Below are positions 1-11,200 of a stretch of DNA of 64,000 nucleotides, in pieces (the first letter of the stretch is position 1; every line of letters starts with the position of its first letter). Source of the stretch: Sipunculus nudus. Its lineage: Eukaryota; Annelida; Sipuncula; Golfingiida; Sipunculidae. The translations under genes were made by a program, and so were the position numbers. The stretch spans positions 14,387,488 through 14,451,487 of the forward strand of contig CM049320.1 of assembly GCA_026874595.1 (NCBI GenBank). The letters run 5' to 3'. The notes under the pieces were generated by a model, which worked only from the letters and a program-made list of their open reading frames with translations, had not been told where the DNA came from and made no database searches.

Positions 1-3000
1 GATATTCTTTCAACATATTTATATGACAAAGTTGTTGCGACTTTCTACGATCAGGAGTATCAATCACATAATTCAAATCTGATTTCTTCTCAACAACTTT
101 GTATGGTCCAGAGTATTTTGCTTGCAGGGGATGTCCTGGAATTGGGAATAATACCAGAACTTTATCACCAGGTTTAAATTCTCTTTTTGTCGTCTTTTTG
201 TCATACCATACTTTCATTTTGTTTTGGGCTTTCTTTAAATGTTCTTGGGCGATTTCATTTGCCCTACTTAATTTCTCCTTGAATTCCTGAACATATTTTA
301 ACAAGCTACTTTGAGAACTGTTTTCCATCCAAGTGTCTTTTAACACCGCCAGGGGGCCTCTTACACAGTGCCCATACACTAATTCAAAAGGGCTAAACCC
401 TAAGCTTTCTTGCACTGCTTCTCGGGCTGCAAATATCAAAAAGGGTAAACCCTCATCCCACTGGTTCCCAGTATCAAGACAATAAGCTCTAATCATGTTT
501 TTGGGAGTTTGGTGAAATCGCTCTAGAGCACCTTGACTCTCAGGATGGTAGGCACTGGATTTGTAGTGTTTTATGCCTAGCTCTGTCATAACCTGGGCAA
601 ATATATTTGACATGAAATTTGAACCTTGATCCGTTTGTATTGTTCTTGGTAAGCCAAAAGTAGTAAAAAATTTAACCAGAGCTTCAACAATTTTCTTTGC
701 AGATATAGTTCTAAGAGGAATAGCTTCTGGAAATCTAGTTGCAGTACACATGATTGTTAGAACATATTCATTGCCATGTTTAGTTTTTCTTAGCGGTCCT
801 ACACAGTCAAGTATTACTGATTCAAACGCATCATGTGTTGTTGGTATGGGTGAGAGTGGCGCAGGACTAATTTGGTGGGTTGGTTTTCCAATCATTTGAC
901 ACACATGACAAGTTTTACAGTATTTCGCCACGTCTCGTTTTAACTTGGGCCAATAGAAGTGTTGGAGAATTTTGTGTTTGGTTTTCCTGACACCCAAATG
1001 TCCTGCCATAGGATGATCATGTGCAAGTTTTAAGATTTCTGGGCGATACTCGGGGGGAACTACAATTTGATAAAGAGTTTTCCACGTTTCGTCCGCTGGT
1101 ATGGTGGGAGGTCTATATTTTCTGACTAGTACATCATTCTGTAAGGTGAAACAAGTTGGAACTTTATCTGCTTCCTCTTTAGTCAAGGCATTTTCTCTAA
1201 GGGAGGCAATATCAGGATCTTTCTTTTGCATTTCTATCAAATCATCAGTTTTCATGCTAACTTCTACATTCTTTACACTCCTATCCTTCTTTAACTGTTC
1301 ATGCCCATTTTGATCAGGCGATTTCACGCCGTTTGTACTCCTTTGGAGATTTCTATTCAGGGTCTGTTTGCCCTGTACTACATTTGTAGTCGAGTCCTTT
1401 GGACTGGTTGTGCCACTTGGGTCACATGGGGGCGATTTAATATTTACTCGCGTAACGGGCTTTAAGCCACTGACGTCATCGTTAGAATGCGCCATAAAGG
1501 TTTGCGAGAGGTCAAGTACAGAACTCTCTGGTTTCAGACTTGCCTTTTTACTCATCGCTCGAGTCACTACACAGCCTGGAAATACGCCCGGAAACTCCTG
1601 CTGGAGCAGGTCTGTGTCCCTATCAGTGCTCGGCAATTTTGTCATTCTGGGATCAATTTTCACTCTGTCACCAGCTAAATCGTTGCCTAGGAGGAGCGAA
1701 ACGCCCTCTACTGGCAACTTTGAACAAACTCCTACAGTTACAAATTCAGAGACTAAATCAGATTCTAGTTTCACTCTGTGTAATGGAACTTCTAAAAATT
1801 CCGAATTAACGCCCTGGACTAGAACTGAACACCCCGCGTAACTCTCTTGAGAGAAGGGAAGAACAGATTTCAAAACGAGGCTTTGGGTTGCCCCGGTATC
1901 CCTTAAGATTTTAACACGGGCCTTTCTTGCATGGTTACCCTCTAACTGAACAAAGCCATCTGACACAAAGGGCTGAAAGCTCTCGTGGACAGGGCTTTGT
2001 GTTTCACCTTTAGTCTCTAGTTTACTGGGCAGTGTTACCGGTTTCATCCTCTGCGTAACAGTTAACGCATTAGGTTTAGGCTTACTTTGACCGTATCTTT
2101 TTCTATAACACTCAGATTCTGTATGCCCCTTGAACTCACAGAATGTACAATATTTGGGTCCAGTCCTAGGTTGTCCCTCTTTATGTTGAGCAGGAGAGTC
2201 AGATTGACTTTTATACTGGGGTTTACCATGATCGGACTGTGGTTTACCTGAGCCGGAGTGACCCCGATAGTAGGGACTACCCTTTCTCCGACCCAGTTTT
2301 GGGCTTTTGCTACCTTCTCTTTTCTCACCATACCTCCTCCTGTGACTGGTATAACTGGGGCGGTGCGTCAAGGCAAATTCATCTGCCAGGACACCAGCCT
2401 CGTTTACATTTCTTACTTTATGTTCATCCAAAAATATTTTAATGTCACTACGGATATGCCTTTTAAACTCTTCTATCAAAATTAGTTGTTTGAGTTTTTC
2501 AAAATCCTGATCAATTTTCATAGACTGACACCATCTATTAAATGCACTTTCTTTGTCTCTAGCATATTCAACATGTGTTTGATTTTCTCTTTTGGTGGCA
2601 TTCCTAAATTTTAAGCGATACGCTTCGGGGACTAATTCATAGGCTCTCAGAATGACCTCTTTTACAGTGTCGTTATCCCTGCATTGTTCGTCTGTGAGCG
2701 CAGTGTAAACGTCCTGTGCGCGACCAACCAGAACACTTTGTAACAACAGGGTCCACTGGCCTTTAGGCCAAGCCATTAAAGTGGCCACCCGTTCAAAATA
2801 ACTGAAATAACGCTCCACTTCGTTTTCATTGAAGGGAGGTACTTTTGTCGAATTTCTGAATAGGAATTCAGACGGCTCATGTGCTTTACGATTTTGAGGA
2901 TTTTGTAACTCTAACTCTTTCAACTTAATTTGCGTTTCTCTTTCGATTTCACATCTACGGATTTCCGCTTCATATTTCAATTTAAGTTCATACTTTCTCA

Positions 3001-3268
3001 ATTCTAGTTCTATCGGGTCAATAGCTGTTGCCCCAAGAGGTTCCTTAATAGGTTTTTCCTCCAAATCAGATTCCTCTTTACTATCTACATCACCATATAA
3101 TGATTTCTTAAGTACATTTCTTAAACCCTCTACAGTGCATACATCCATGATGTCAATATTTAAATGTAGAGCAACAATTTCAAGTTCATTTTTCTTTAAC
3201 GTATACAATAAGCTCCTATTTTCTCTTAATTGTGGTATAATTTCATTTGGTTTAAATTCCGTACCCAT
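1..3268 (-). CDS. Gag-protease-integrase polyprotein, C-terminal part off window
   Basis: Uninterrupted frame of 1089 codons from ATG at 3268-3266 to the window edge, with no stop; the frame was confirmed independently at both ends. Residues about 1-360 are a charged, partly coiled-coil gag-like region. Residues about 374-387 hold a CCHC zinc knuckle (C-x2-C-x4-H-x4-C, CTFCEFKGHTESEC). At about residue 457 is a clan AA protease active site, RDTGATQSLV. Integrase follows: an HHCC zinc-binding region (HPMAGHLG near 752, CKTCHVC near 785), then a catalytic core with D821, D880 (TDQGSNF) and E916 (ALERFH), an exact D-35-E spacing. A GPY/F-type C-terminal module (SGPYKVVEKK near 1054) and CHINMLKEY close the visible part. 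Between protease and integrase there is only a linker of roughly 200 residues with no RT motifs. The start is the first ATG after the primer binding site. The product would assemble particles, process the polyprotein and integrate cDNA. Confidence 0.93.
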   Translation of the reverse strand, partial: MGTEFKPNEIIPQLRENRSLLYTLKKNELEIVALHLNIDIMDVCTVEGLRNVLKKSLYGDVDSKEESDLEEKPIKEPLGATAIDPIELELRKYELKLKYEAEIRRCEIERETQIKLKELELQNPQNRKAHEPSEFLFRNSTKVPPFNENEVERYFSYFERVATLMAWPKGQWTLLLQSVLVGRAQDVYTALTDEQCRDNDTVKEVILRAYELVPEAYRLKFRNATKRENQTHVEYARDKESAFNRWCQSMKIDQDFEKLKQLILIEEFKRHIRSDIKIFLDEHKVRNVNEAGVLADEFALTHRPSYTSHRRRYGEKREGSKSPKLGRRKGSPYYRGHSGSGKPQSDHGKPQYKSQSDSPAQHKEGQPRTGPKYCTFCEFKGHTESECYRKRYGQSKPKPNALTVTQRMKPVTLPSKLETKGETQSPVHESFQPFVSDGFVQLEGNHARKARVKILRDTGATQSLVLKSVLPFSQESYAGCSVLVQGVNSEFLEVPLHRVKLESDLVSEFVTVGVCSKLPVEGVSLLLGNDLAGDRVKIDPRMTKLPSTDRDTDLLQQEFPGVFPGCVVTRAMSKKASLKPESSVLDLSQTFMAHSNDDVSGLKPVTRVNIKSPPCDPSGTTSPKDSTTNVVQGKQTLNRNLQRSTNGVKSPDQNGHEQLKKDRSVKNVEVSMKTDDLIEMQKKDPDIASLRENALTKEEADKVPTCFTLQNDVLVRKYRPPTIPADETWKTLYQIVVPPEYRPEILKLAHDHPMAGHLGVRKTKHKILQHFYWPKLKRDVAKYCKTCHVCQMIGKPTHQISPAPLSPIPTTHDAFESVILDCVGPLRKTKHGNEYVLTIMCTATRFPEAIPLRTISAKKIVEALVKFFTTFGLPRTIQTDQGSNFMSNIFAQVMTELGIKHYKSSAYHPESQGALERFHQTPKNMIRAYCLDTGNQWDEGLPFLIFAAREAVQESLGFSPFELVYGHCVRGPLAVLKDTWMENSSQSSLLKYVQEFKEKLSRANEIAQEHLKKAQNKMKVWYDKKTTKREFKPGDKVLVLFPIPGHPLQAKYSGPYKVVEKKSDLNYVIDTPDRRKSQQLCHINMLKEY

Positions 3269-3403
3269 ATTTGCAAAGTATCAAGATAACGTGTCTGAGA
3301 AATATACGAGTTAAATTGTAGTTAAATACTAGTTCAATAACTAGAAGTTATAGAGACCACTGTGAAATTTTACATCCAAATGTAGCCGTTATTACGAAAT
3401 ATA

Positions 3404-3423
3404 GGATCTCGTCGCGGTCGCCA
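3404..3423 (-). promoter_or_regulatory. Primer binding site complementary to a tRNA 3' end (probably tRNA-Arg)
   Basis: The minus strand reads TGGCGACCGCGACGAGATCC starting three bases inside the LTR. TGG is the complement of the tRNA CCA end. The plus strand therefore reads as a tRNA 3' end finishing GCGGTCGCCA, implying an acceptor stem starting GACCGCG. That fits animal arginine tRNAs of the UCG type as I remember them; the amino-acid identity is an inference, the primer-site role is well supported by position. Confidence 0.75.
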
Positions 3424-3426
3424 TTA

Positions 3427-4161
3427 TGTTACGGTCCCTTTTCACACCAAACAACTCAGGCCGAACCGTAACACATATGCTCAGACACGTTCTCTTCAAA
3501 TGAATACGTAACCAAAATATGGGTGCAAAAACAGTACTATATTCCTATATTACAATATTTACAATCGTACACAAATAATATAATAGTCAATACATAACGT
3601 AATTTATAACCAAGTCTCTGAAGAAAAACTGAGTCTCTAAATAACAAACTGCAACGAAATACTTAACTGAATCCGGTATACGAGAAACTGAAGTCCATCA
3701 TCAACACATAATTTGGGCACACACAAAACTGAAGTCCTGTATTAATCCATGTGGCACCAAACAAACATAAAGTCTCTCCTCTTCCTAAATAATAAAGTTC
3801 ATGGCGTGGTTCATGGCATTCCGTGGGCTTGGGGACCAAGAGCCCACGGTCACGGTCCCCGGGGATAACAGCAACGTGGCGTTGGCGAAGTCAATAGTCC
3901 CGCCTCGTACTGCAGGCGAGTTCGTTTTATAGGTTTTCAACAATGGGTGAAAACCGCAGAAGTTTGTGGTTTTGCTTGAGAGAAACGATAGCGCCGGCAG
4001 AACTGCAAAACCAGTACTGAATGGTCCAAGAATAGATTTTATGTTTCTAAAAGCGCGTCAGTAGTCACTGATAGCGGGGTGGATCCATAGGCGTGGAAAC
4101 GGGGGCGGCCACACCAGTTCGTGGCGCCATCCTCCGATGTCCGGGTGACGTCCATGCAACA
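3427..4161 (-). repeat. 5' long terminal repeat (about 735 bp)
   Basis: In element orientation the LTR starts TGTTGCATGG at 4161 and ends ACCGTAACA at 3427, so it has the TG...CA termini with TGTT/AACA inverted ends. Three bases (3426-3424) separate it from the primer binding site, as is normal for LTR elements. Its outer edge coincides with the point where sequence similarity to the host repeat at 8265 resumes. A minus-strand TATA box lies inside. The second LTR is not in the window, so the boundaries rest on termini, primer site and host junction rather than on a paired copy. A shorter candidate end (TAACA at 3869) was considered less likely because it leaves about 290 bp unexplained. Confidence 0.72.
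3926..3932 (-). promoter_or_regulatory. TATA box in LTR
   Basis: Minus strand reads CCTATAAAACG here, a good TATAAAA match about 230 bp into the LTR. Transcription would begin about 25-30 bp further along the minus strand, near 3900, defining the U3/R border. No convincing poly(A) signal was assigned. Confidence 0.5.
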
Positions 4162-6406
4162 ACCCAAATCGATATTTCCTGATATCTTTGTGTAAAGATG
4201 ACCGCAACCTGCTTACGTATCTCTCATTATATTTGGCTTTTTTAACATATCATGGTAGGGTCATCCTTTCCTGACCTTCCGGCACCTGCAATAATATCTG
4301 TCTGTTCACTTTCGTCAATTTCGACTAATAACTTGAATTTTTTACTACTTTTTTCCCATTAGAGGCCACATCTTTGCAGCAATTGCCATATAATTCAATC
4401 AGATATTATAAGTCATTAACATATGGGAGCTTTTTATTCTCCTAAATACCGGACAAAATCGATGGATATCGAAAACCTAAAAAATCTGTTTTTCCTCATA
4501 TCTTTTAAAAAATTGTCACAGCCACCTCAACCACATTTTATTCGCCTTTTCTTTGCCCATTTTATGGCGTGATCAAGTTTTCCTATTCCCGGCAAATATG
4601 TCAGTATGTCCGTCTATTGAGTTGTTGTCAATTTCTTCTACTGCGTTGTTAATTTCCTGGCATTTAGAATTCTATACAGACCAAATTTTGCTAAAGTCGC
4701 ATCAAGACTTATTACTTGGTATAGGCACATTATTCCTTTTTTTTTTCAATTTCTGTTCAATATTTGTAGTTGATAATTTCGTCTACTGTGTGGTTATCAG
4801 TTTTAGATTAGTCCATTTTCAGGCCACAATTTCTGCGCAATTTCCTTTTATACGTGTACAGTTATTAGGTGTCATTCTCACATGATATATGTTTGATTGT
4901 GTAAAAAATCCGTTACAGGTTAAGGTAATCAATCATCTCAAAATTTATATTTCCTCATATGTTTGTGAACAAAATAAACCTAGTTGTTAACCTATATCTC
5001 ATTATATTTGCCCTCTCATTCTGTGGTTACCATGATAACAGATTTTTTGGAAGTCTAAAAAATTGAAAAGTTTAATTTTAGTTTTGAGTCATCGCCTCTT
5101 GTAAGTGGAGAGAGATCTACAACCTGGAAGCGAAAAATTTGTTTTACATGATTTTAGTTCATGTCGTGCAAAATCTCCCGCTGTTTCTCGTCAAATGAGA
5201 TTTGCGAAATTTCCACTTCAAATGCCCTAGAAACTGCAATCTTGCAGCAATAGTATTGAAACTGATATATTTTATATTATAGATTATCTCGAAACCGATT
5301 TCCCACTTTGGGATCATTTATGCGAGAGCTCCGCACATTTAACACTACATGATACCATCATTCTGCCATATCTGCAAAGTTACAGAAAAATATTACAGGC
5401 AGTTTTTATTGTTGCATCTGAAACTGGGAAATATGAGTTAATTCCTGCGGAGACTCGGCCAAAATCTGTCATTGCCAAGCTTATCTATTAAGAGTAAACT
5501 ATGTTTATGTTTGGAGGTTTTTCACAAACAATATTACAGTATTATTGCTGCATCTGGAACTATAACCAATGGGTGTAACCCTGCGGAGACTCGACCATAA
5601 TCTGTTAATGCAAGGTTACCTATGCTAGTGAAAGAAAGGTTGAAGTATTATGGGTCAATTGTTAAGATGATAAAAACACCTCAAAATTGATATTTTCTTA
5701 TATCTTTGACAAAAGATTACCAAAAGCTGCACGAATTTTACTCATTGTTTTGTCTTTTTTCTCAATAGCATCATGTAGCCAAGATTCCTTGCCTTCCGCC
5801 AATTTGTCAGTATGCCTGCTTATTCATTGTCGTCAGTAATTTCATCTACTGTATTGTTTGTTTGTCTGGCATTTAATAAATTGTATTTCACATTCCAACC
5901 TCCAATATGATATTTCCTGATATTTTATGAACGATGATAATAACATGCTAACCTAAATTTAATTATATTTCTTTTTTCCCATATCATGGTATGACTATCG
6001 TTTCGTGATCTCCGGCATTATCCCAAAATGTCTTTTTGTATATCCTGGTTGTCAATTTCGACAAATGCCTTGTTGTTTTGACTAACGTTTATTACACTAA
6101 GGAACCCAATTTCATGGCAGTTGTCTTGCAATTCATTTAGATAATTTGTCATTTTCCTATTGGAGGCCAAAGGCTTATTATTTTTCGTAAATATTGGTCA
6201 AAGGCGAAGGGTATGGAAAACCTGAAGATCGTTATTTTCTCATGAATTTTTCCATTTATTTACTGCGTTATTGTTTTACTGTCATTCAACATTCAATAAA
6301 GACTAAACCTTTGTCGAAATCGCTTCAAGACTTATATACATTTTATAAGTACATTATTCCTGGTTAGCTATTGTTTTTGTTCAATATCATTCCAAGATCA
6401 TAGTCA

Positions 6407-6479
<73 letters not shown>

Positions 6480-6860
6480 TTTCCTGATTACTTGGGGGGA
6501 AAACCGTATCTTCATAAACTGTAGATAAATTTTCATGCCATAGACCTTCCTCTGAAATAAAGCCATTTCATTCTGTGGTTACTATGGTTAAACACTTTTT
6601 ATGAAGTTTTGAAATTTGATAATGTTCATCATTATTTTGTGAAATCGCAGAGAGGTCTAGATTCCGTAGATTTCCAGATTTTGAATTTCGTATTGCAAAA
6701 TCTTACGCTGTTTCGCGTCAAATGAGATATTGCAAAGTTTCATAAACGAAGGCACTTGTTTTCAAAATTTGCAGAAATCGTTTTAAAACTGATATATCTG
6801 AAAGATATCTTGATATCAATATCAATATAATCGAGATATCAATATCTCAAATCAAATTTT
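4162..6860. repeat. Old duplicated non-coding block, copy 1
   Basis: No gene seen. The block starts with gatatttcctgatatctttg-like sequence and runs through recognisable landmarks: a taacctgcttac...ctcattatatttgg segment, a tattgaaactgatatat segment near 5250, a cctgcggagactcg segment near 5450 and again near 5580, and a ggtcaaaggcgaagg segment near 6195. The same landmarks in nearly the same order recur from 8271 onward. Similarity is clear but diverged, with many indels. The left end is cut by the retrotransposon insertion. Short open frames inside (for example at 4553-4885) are not conserved in the second copy and look fortuitous. Confidence 0.65.
6412..6475. repeat. (TA)n microsatellite
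   Basis: About 32 uninterrupted TA units inside the duplicated block; the corresponding point in copy 2 (near 11800) lacks the expansion, so it arose after the duplication. Confidence 0.97.
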
Positions 6861-7240
6861 TTTTTTCATTTAATTAAAATAATAAATCTTTCCTTTCAGT
6901 TACAGTTTCCGTTTCGAATTGTTTATTACAACCAAAGCGGCCTAGGTCTCTGTTTATAAACATTTCATTTGGAGCACAATCTCCTCTAGGTGAGCAGTAC
7001 TGGCGAATATCCCGAAGCGCTTGATGGTGGCCGTGAACGTTTAGTTTCAACCGAACCTTTGTATCTCTTTTGTCACCATGCCCAATATGATCACCAACAT
7101 GCGCACTGGTATCGACAAATCAATACCAGAAGCTCCGCCCCTTCAACATCTGGACTAAAATGATCTATCACATTGTTGAGAGTTTCCAGGAGCAAATCCC
7201 GTATTGGCATGCATCGAACTTAAATGGTTTTGTCGCTATA
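6860..7240. other. Unassigned segment, less AT-rich than its flanks
   Basis: A few hundred bases (especially 6950-7140) that do not match the surrounding duplicated block and have higher GC. No reading frame or motif was recognised; it could be a remnant of another insertion. Confidence 0.3.
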
Positions 7241-8270
7241 TCTCCAAAGCAACGGACAATATTACAGATGTTATGGCTGCATCATGTAACCAATGTTTCT
7301 TATCTTCCGCAACTATCTGAGTATGCCGGCCTGTTCACTGTTGTTGTCGGTAATTTCATCTACTACATCGTTGTTTTGTCTGATATTAAGTACATTCCAT
7401 GCCACATTTTCAGCGCAATTGCTTTTAAATGTACACAGCTTAAGGTGTCATTCTCACACGATATTTGTTTGTTTTTAGTAAAAATCCGTTAGGGGTCAAA
7501 GTAATCAATAACCTCCATATGATATTTATTTATATCTTTGTGAAAAGATAATCATAACCAACTCGCTTGTATCTCATCACATTTGCTTTTCTGCATATCC
7601 ATCGTATAGCCATCTTTTTCTAATCTTCCGCCAACATGCAATTATGTCTGTCTATTCATTGTCGTTGTCAATTTCGACTAATACTTTGTTGTTTTGGCTG
7701 GCGCTTATCACACTAGAGTCTACAATTTTGCAGCAGTTCCATTGTATTTCATTCATAAAGTAAAAGTCACTAGCATATAAGAGTTTATTATTTTTCGTAA
7801 ACATCGGTCAAAGGCAAAGAATATTGGAAACCTAAAAGTCTTTTTTTTTATTCATAACATTTTGAAAAGTGGTCACAGTCATTTCAAACTAGTTATTTTA
7901 TGTGACCAGATTTTCCTGATGTCGGCCAATATGACAATATGTCCGCCTGTTAACCCGTTACTGTCAATTCCTGTTACTGCGTTGTTGATTTCCTGGCATT
8001 AAGCATTCTATACATACCAAAATTTCGTCGAAGTTGCTTCAAGACTTATTCACTTGGTATAGGCACATTATTCCTGTAAGGCTATTGTTTTGTTCAATAA
8101 TGCTAATTGCGTCTACTGTGTTTTTCTTTTTTCTGAAATTGAATGCATTCCAGGCTACAATTTATGCGCAATTGCCTAGAAACGTATACAGTTATTAGGT
8201 GTCATTCTCCCACATTATCTTTTTGTTTTTGTGAATAAATCTGTTGAAGTTCGAGATGATCAGTACCACC
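7240..8270. repeat. Partial third copy of the duplicated non-coding block
   Basis: Carries the same landmark string as the flanking blocks: an attacag...tgctgcatc start, a ctgttgtcggtaatttcatc stretch, gtgtcattctcacac near 7447, then a cattctatacataccaaa segment near 8005. It is shorter and more rearranged. No gene is visible; the 110-codon frame at 7160-7492 is not supported by the paralogous copies. Confidence 0.5.
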
Positions 8271-11200
8271 AAAATTGATATTTCCTTATATCTTTGTGTG
8301 AAGATGATCATAACCTGCTTACCTACATCTCATTATATTTGGCTTTTCAATACACCATGGTAATGCCATCATTTCCTGACCTTCTGACACCTGCCATAAT
8401 ATAAGTCTGTTCACTGTCGTCAGTTTCGACTAATACCTTAATGTTTGACTACTTTTTTCCCAGTAGAGGCCATACCTTTGATGACCAAAAGCTGACCTAA
8501 TTAAACTCGTTTCATTTGTCTTTTCCCCGATTTCATCATGTATGCAAGGTGCGTTTCCTTCCTCCGAAACGTCAGAATGATTGCCTGTTCACTGCCGTCG
8601 GTTATTTTGTCTGCTGCATTATTGATTGTCCGACATTTACTACATCAATGACCATATTTTCGCAGCAATTGCCTTGAACTGTATAGTGTTTCAGGTGTCA
8701 TTCTCACACAATATCTATTTGTTTTTGATAAAGAGTCAAGTTGATCAGTAACCTCCGAATAGATATTGCCTTCCGCCATTATGTCATAATATCTGTCTTT
8801 TTACCGTCGATGTCAATTTTGACTAATGCCTAGTTGTTATGACTAAAGTTTATCAAACTAAAGGCCACAGTTTTGCAGCTATTGCCTTCATATTGATTGA
8901 AGAAGTATATGAGATTTCAGATGGGAGCTAATTATTTTTCATGAACATCGGTCTAAGGCGACGGTTATGGAAATCCTCAAAATCATTATTTCCTCATATT
9001 AAAAAAAAACTGGTCTCAGCCACCTCAAACTCATTTTATTAGAGTTTACGTTGCTCATATTACAGTGTGCTCAAGCTTCCTTTATCCCGGCCAATATGTC
9101 AGTATGTCTGTCTGTTGTGTTGTTGTTGTCAATTTCTTCTACGGCGTTGTTGATATCCTGGCATTCAGCATTCTATGCAGACCATAATTTCGCCGAAGTT
9201 GAATCTAGACTTATTCACTTGGTATAGGCACATTTTTTCTAATTTTCTGTTCAATATCCGTTCAATATTTGTTGTTGGTAATTTCTTCTACTGTGTTGTT
9301 TTCTCTGACATAAGTACATTTACAGGCCACAATATCTGCGCAATTCTCTTCAGATGTGTTCAGTTATTAGGTGTCATTCTCACACGAAATATTTTTGATT
9401 TTGTTAAAAATCGGTTAGAGCTTGAGGTGATCAAAAATCTAGAAATTTATATTTCCTCATATGCTTGTGAAAAAATAGACCTGCTAACCTGTACCTCATT
9501 AAATTTGCCCTCCCATTCTGTGGTTACCATGGTAACACATTTTGGAAGTCTACAAATTTGAAAATGTTTATTTTTAGTTTTGAGTCATCGTCTTTAGTTA
9601 GGGGAGAGTGATCTACTACCTGGAAGCGATAAATTGGTTTTACATGATTTTCATTCAAGTCGTTCAAAATCTCCTGCTGTTTCTCGTCAAATGAGAATTG
9701 CGAAATTTCTACTTAAAAAGCCCTAGAAATTGCATCCTTGCAGCAATCGTATTGAAACTGATATATTTTATAATATAGAATATCTCGGGCCAGATTTCCC
9801 ATTTTAGGATAATTTATGCGAGGGCACCGCACATTAAACACAGAAAAAGAAAATATTACAGGCAGTTTTTATTGTTGCATCTGAAACTTCGACATATGAG
9901 TTAATTCCTGCGGAGACTCGGCCAAAATGTGCCATTGCCAAGGTTTCCCATTTAGAGCAAAATATTATGTTTATTTCTGGAGATTCTTCTGTGTTTGACT
10001 GAAGCCCCCACCTTCCTACATTCGATTTGAAACTTTTACTTCTGGTACATCTCTAATATCAAACTAGGCTTGTTTGTTTCTGAAGATTGCTCAAAAGTCA
10101 AGTACCTTAGAAAACTCAATTCCCCGTTTTTTCTCATCACTTAGTAAATAATTTTTTCGTATTCAAATAAAATGTAGCTCAGGTTATTCATCTTCAAAAT
10201 TTCCATACCACGGTGTGGTCTAGGGTTCTTGATCTTGTGCTATCATGTCATCATGTCTTTCTGTTAAACTGTTGTTGTTAATATCGTCCACTGTGTTGGT
10301 TTGACTGACATTAAGCACACTACAGGCCGCATATTTTGCATTAATTGCCTTCCAAATTAAAGAGTCAGTAAATATAATTCCCATTGAAAGCTTTTTTTCT
10401 TGGGGATAACCGGTCAACGGTCAAGGTGGTCAAATACTTCAAAATCGATATTTCCCTATAGCTTTGTCATAAGATGACCAAAGGCCTACCCAATTTAACT
10501 CATTTAACCGGTTAAAGTCAAGTTGATCAGTAACCTCCGAATAGATATTTCCTTCCACCATTAAGTGTGCTCAGGCTTCCTTAATCCCAGCCAATATGTC
10601 AGTTAGTCCGTTTATTGAGCTGGTGTTGTCAATTTATTCTACTGCGTTGTTGATTTCCTTCACCGAAGTCGCTTGAAGACTTATTCATTTGATATAGGCA
10701 CATTATTCCTTGGATACAATTGTTTTTGTTCAATTCCCGTCAAAGGTCAAGGTTCAGGTCACCGAATAAAATCTAGTTAAACGATATTTCCTCATAACAG
10801 GGTAAATTATTGCCGTATCTATATAAACTGTACAAAATATTTTTGTCATGCCATGGCCTTTCCTCTGAAAACTCACAATCTGTATTTATCTTTAATAAAA
10901 AAAAAATCGGAAGTCTAGGAATTTGAAAAAAAATTTCGTTGTTTCTCGTATAATGAGATTTGCAAAATTTCTCTTATGAAGGCATAGGGTCCGCGAAATT
11001 GCAGGCGTCCTATTAATACTGATATATCTTATATTATACAAGATCTCGAAACCGATTTTCCATTTGTGGAATATTTAACATCCCATGATACAATCACTCT
11101 GCCATATCCTCAAATCACAAACAATATTACAGTTTTTATTGCTGCATCTGGAACTAGGACCAATGGGTGTAATCCTGCGGAGACTCGACCAAAATCTGTA

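Larger units (their letters stand above)
1..4161 (-). mobile_element. Gmr1-like Ty3/gypsy LTR retrotransposon, 5' part, truncated by window edge
   Basis: Read on the minus strand the element runs LTR (4161-3427), tRNA primer binding site (3423-3404), a 135-bp leader, then one open frame starting at 3268 and still open at base 1. Order inside the frame is gag with zinc knuckle, aspartic protease, integrase. Reverse transcriptase and RNase H are not present between protease and integrase, so they should lie beyond base 1 if this is a Gmr1-type element (gag-PR-IN-RT-RH). The right-hand edge is set by where host sequence resumes at about 4162, which matches the related host repeat at 8265 onward. 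The other LTR and the target-site duplication partner are outside the window. Confidence 0.88.

Noticed and set aside
3427-3473. A 47-bp solo unit with TGTTACGG/CCGTAACA ends as a separate mini-element
   Set aside because: It is contiguous with the LTR and adjoins the primer binding site, so it is better read as the inner end of the LTR.
7160-7492. 110-codon frame starting MIYHIVESFQEQ
   Set aside because: The paralogous non-coding block copies do not preserve the frame and no protein family is recognised.
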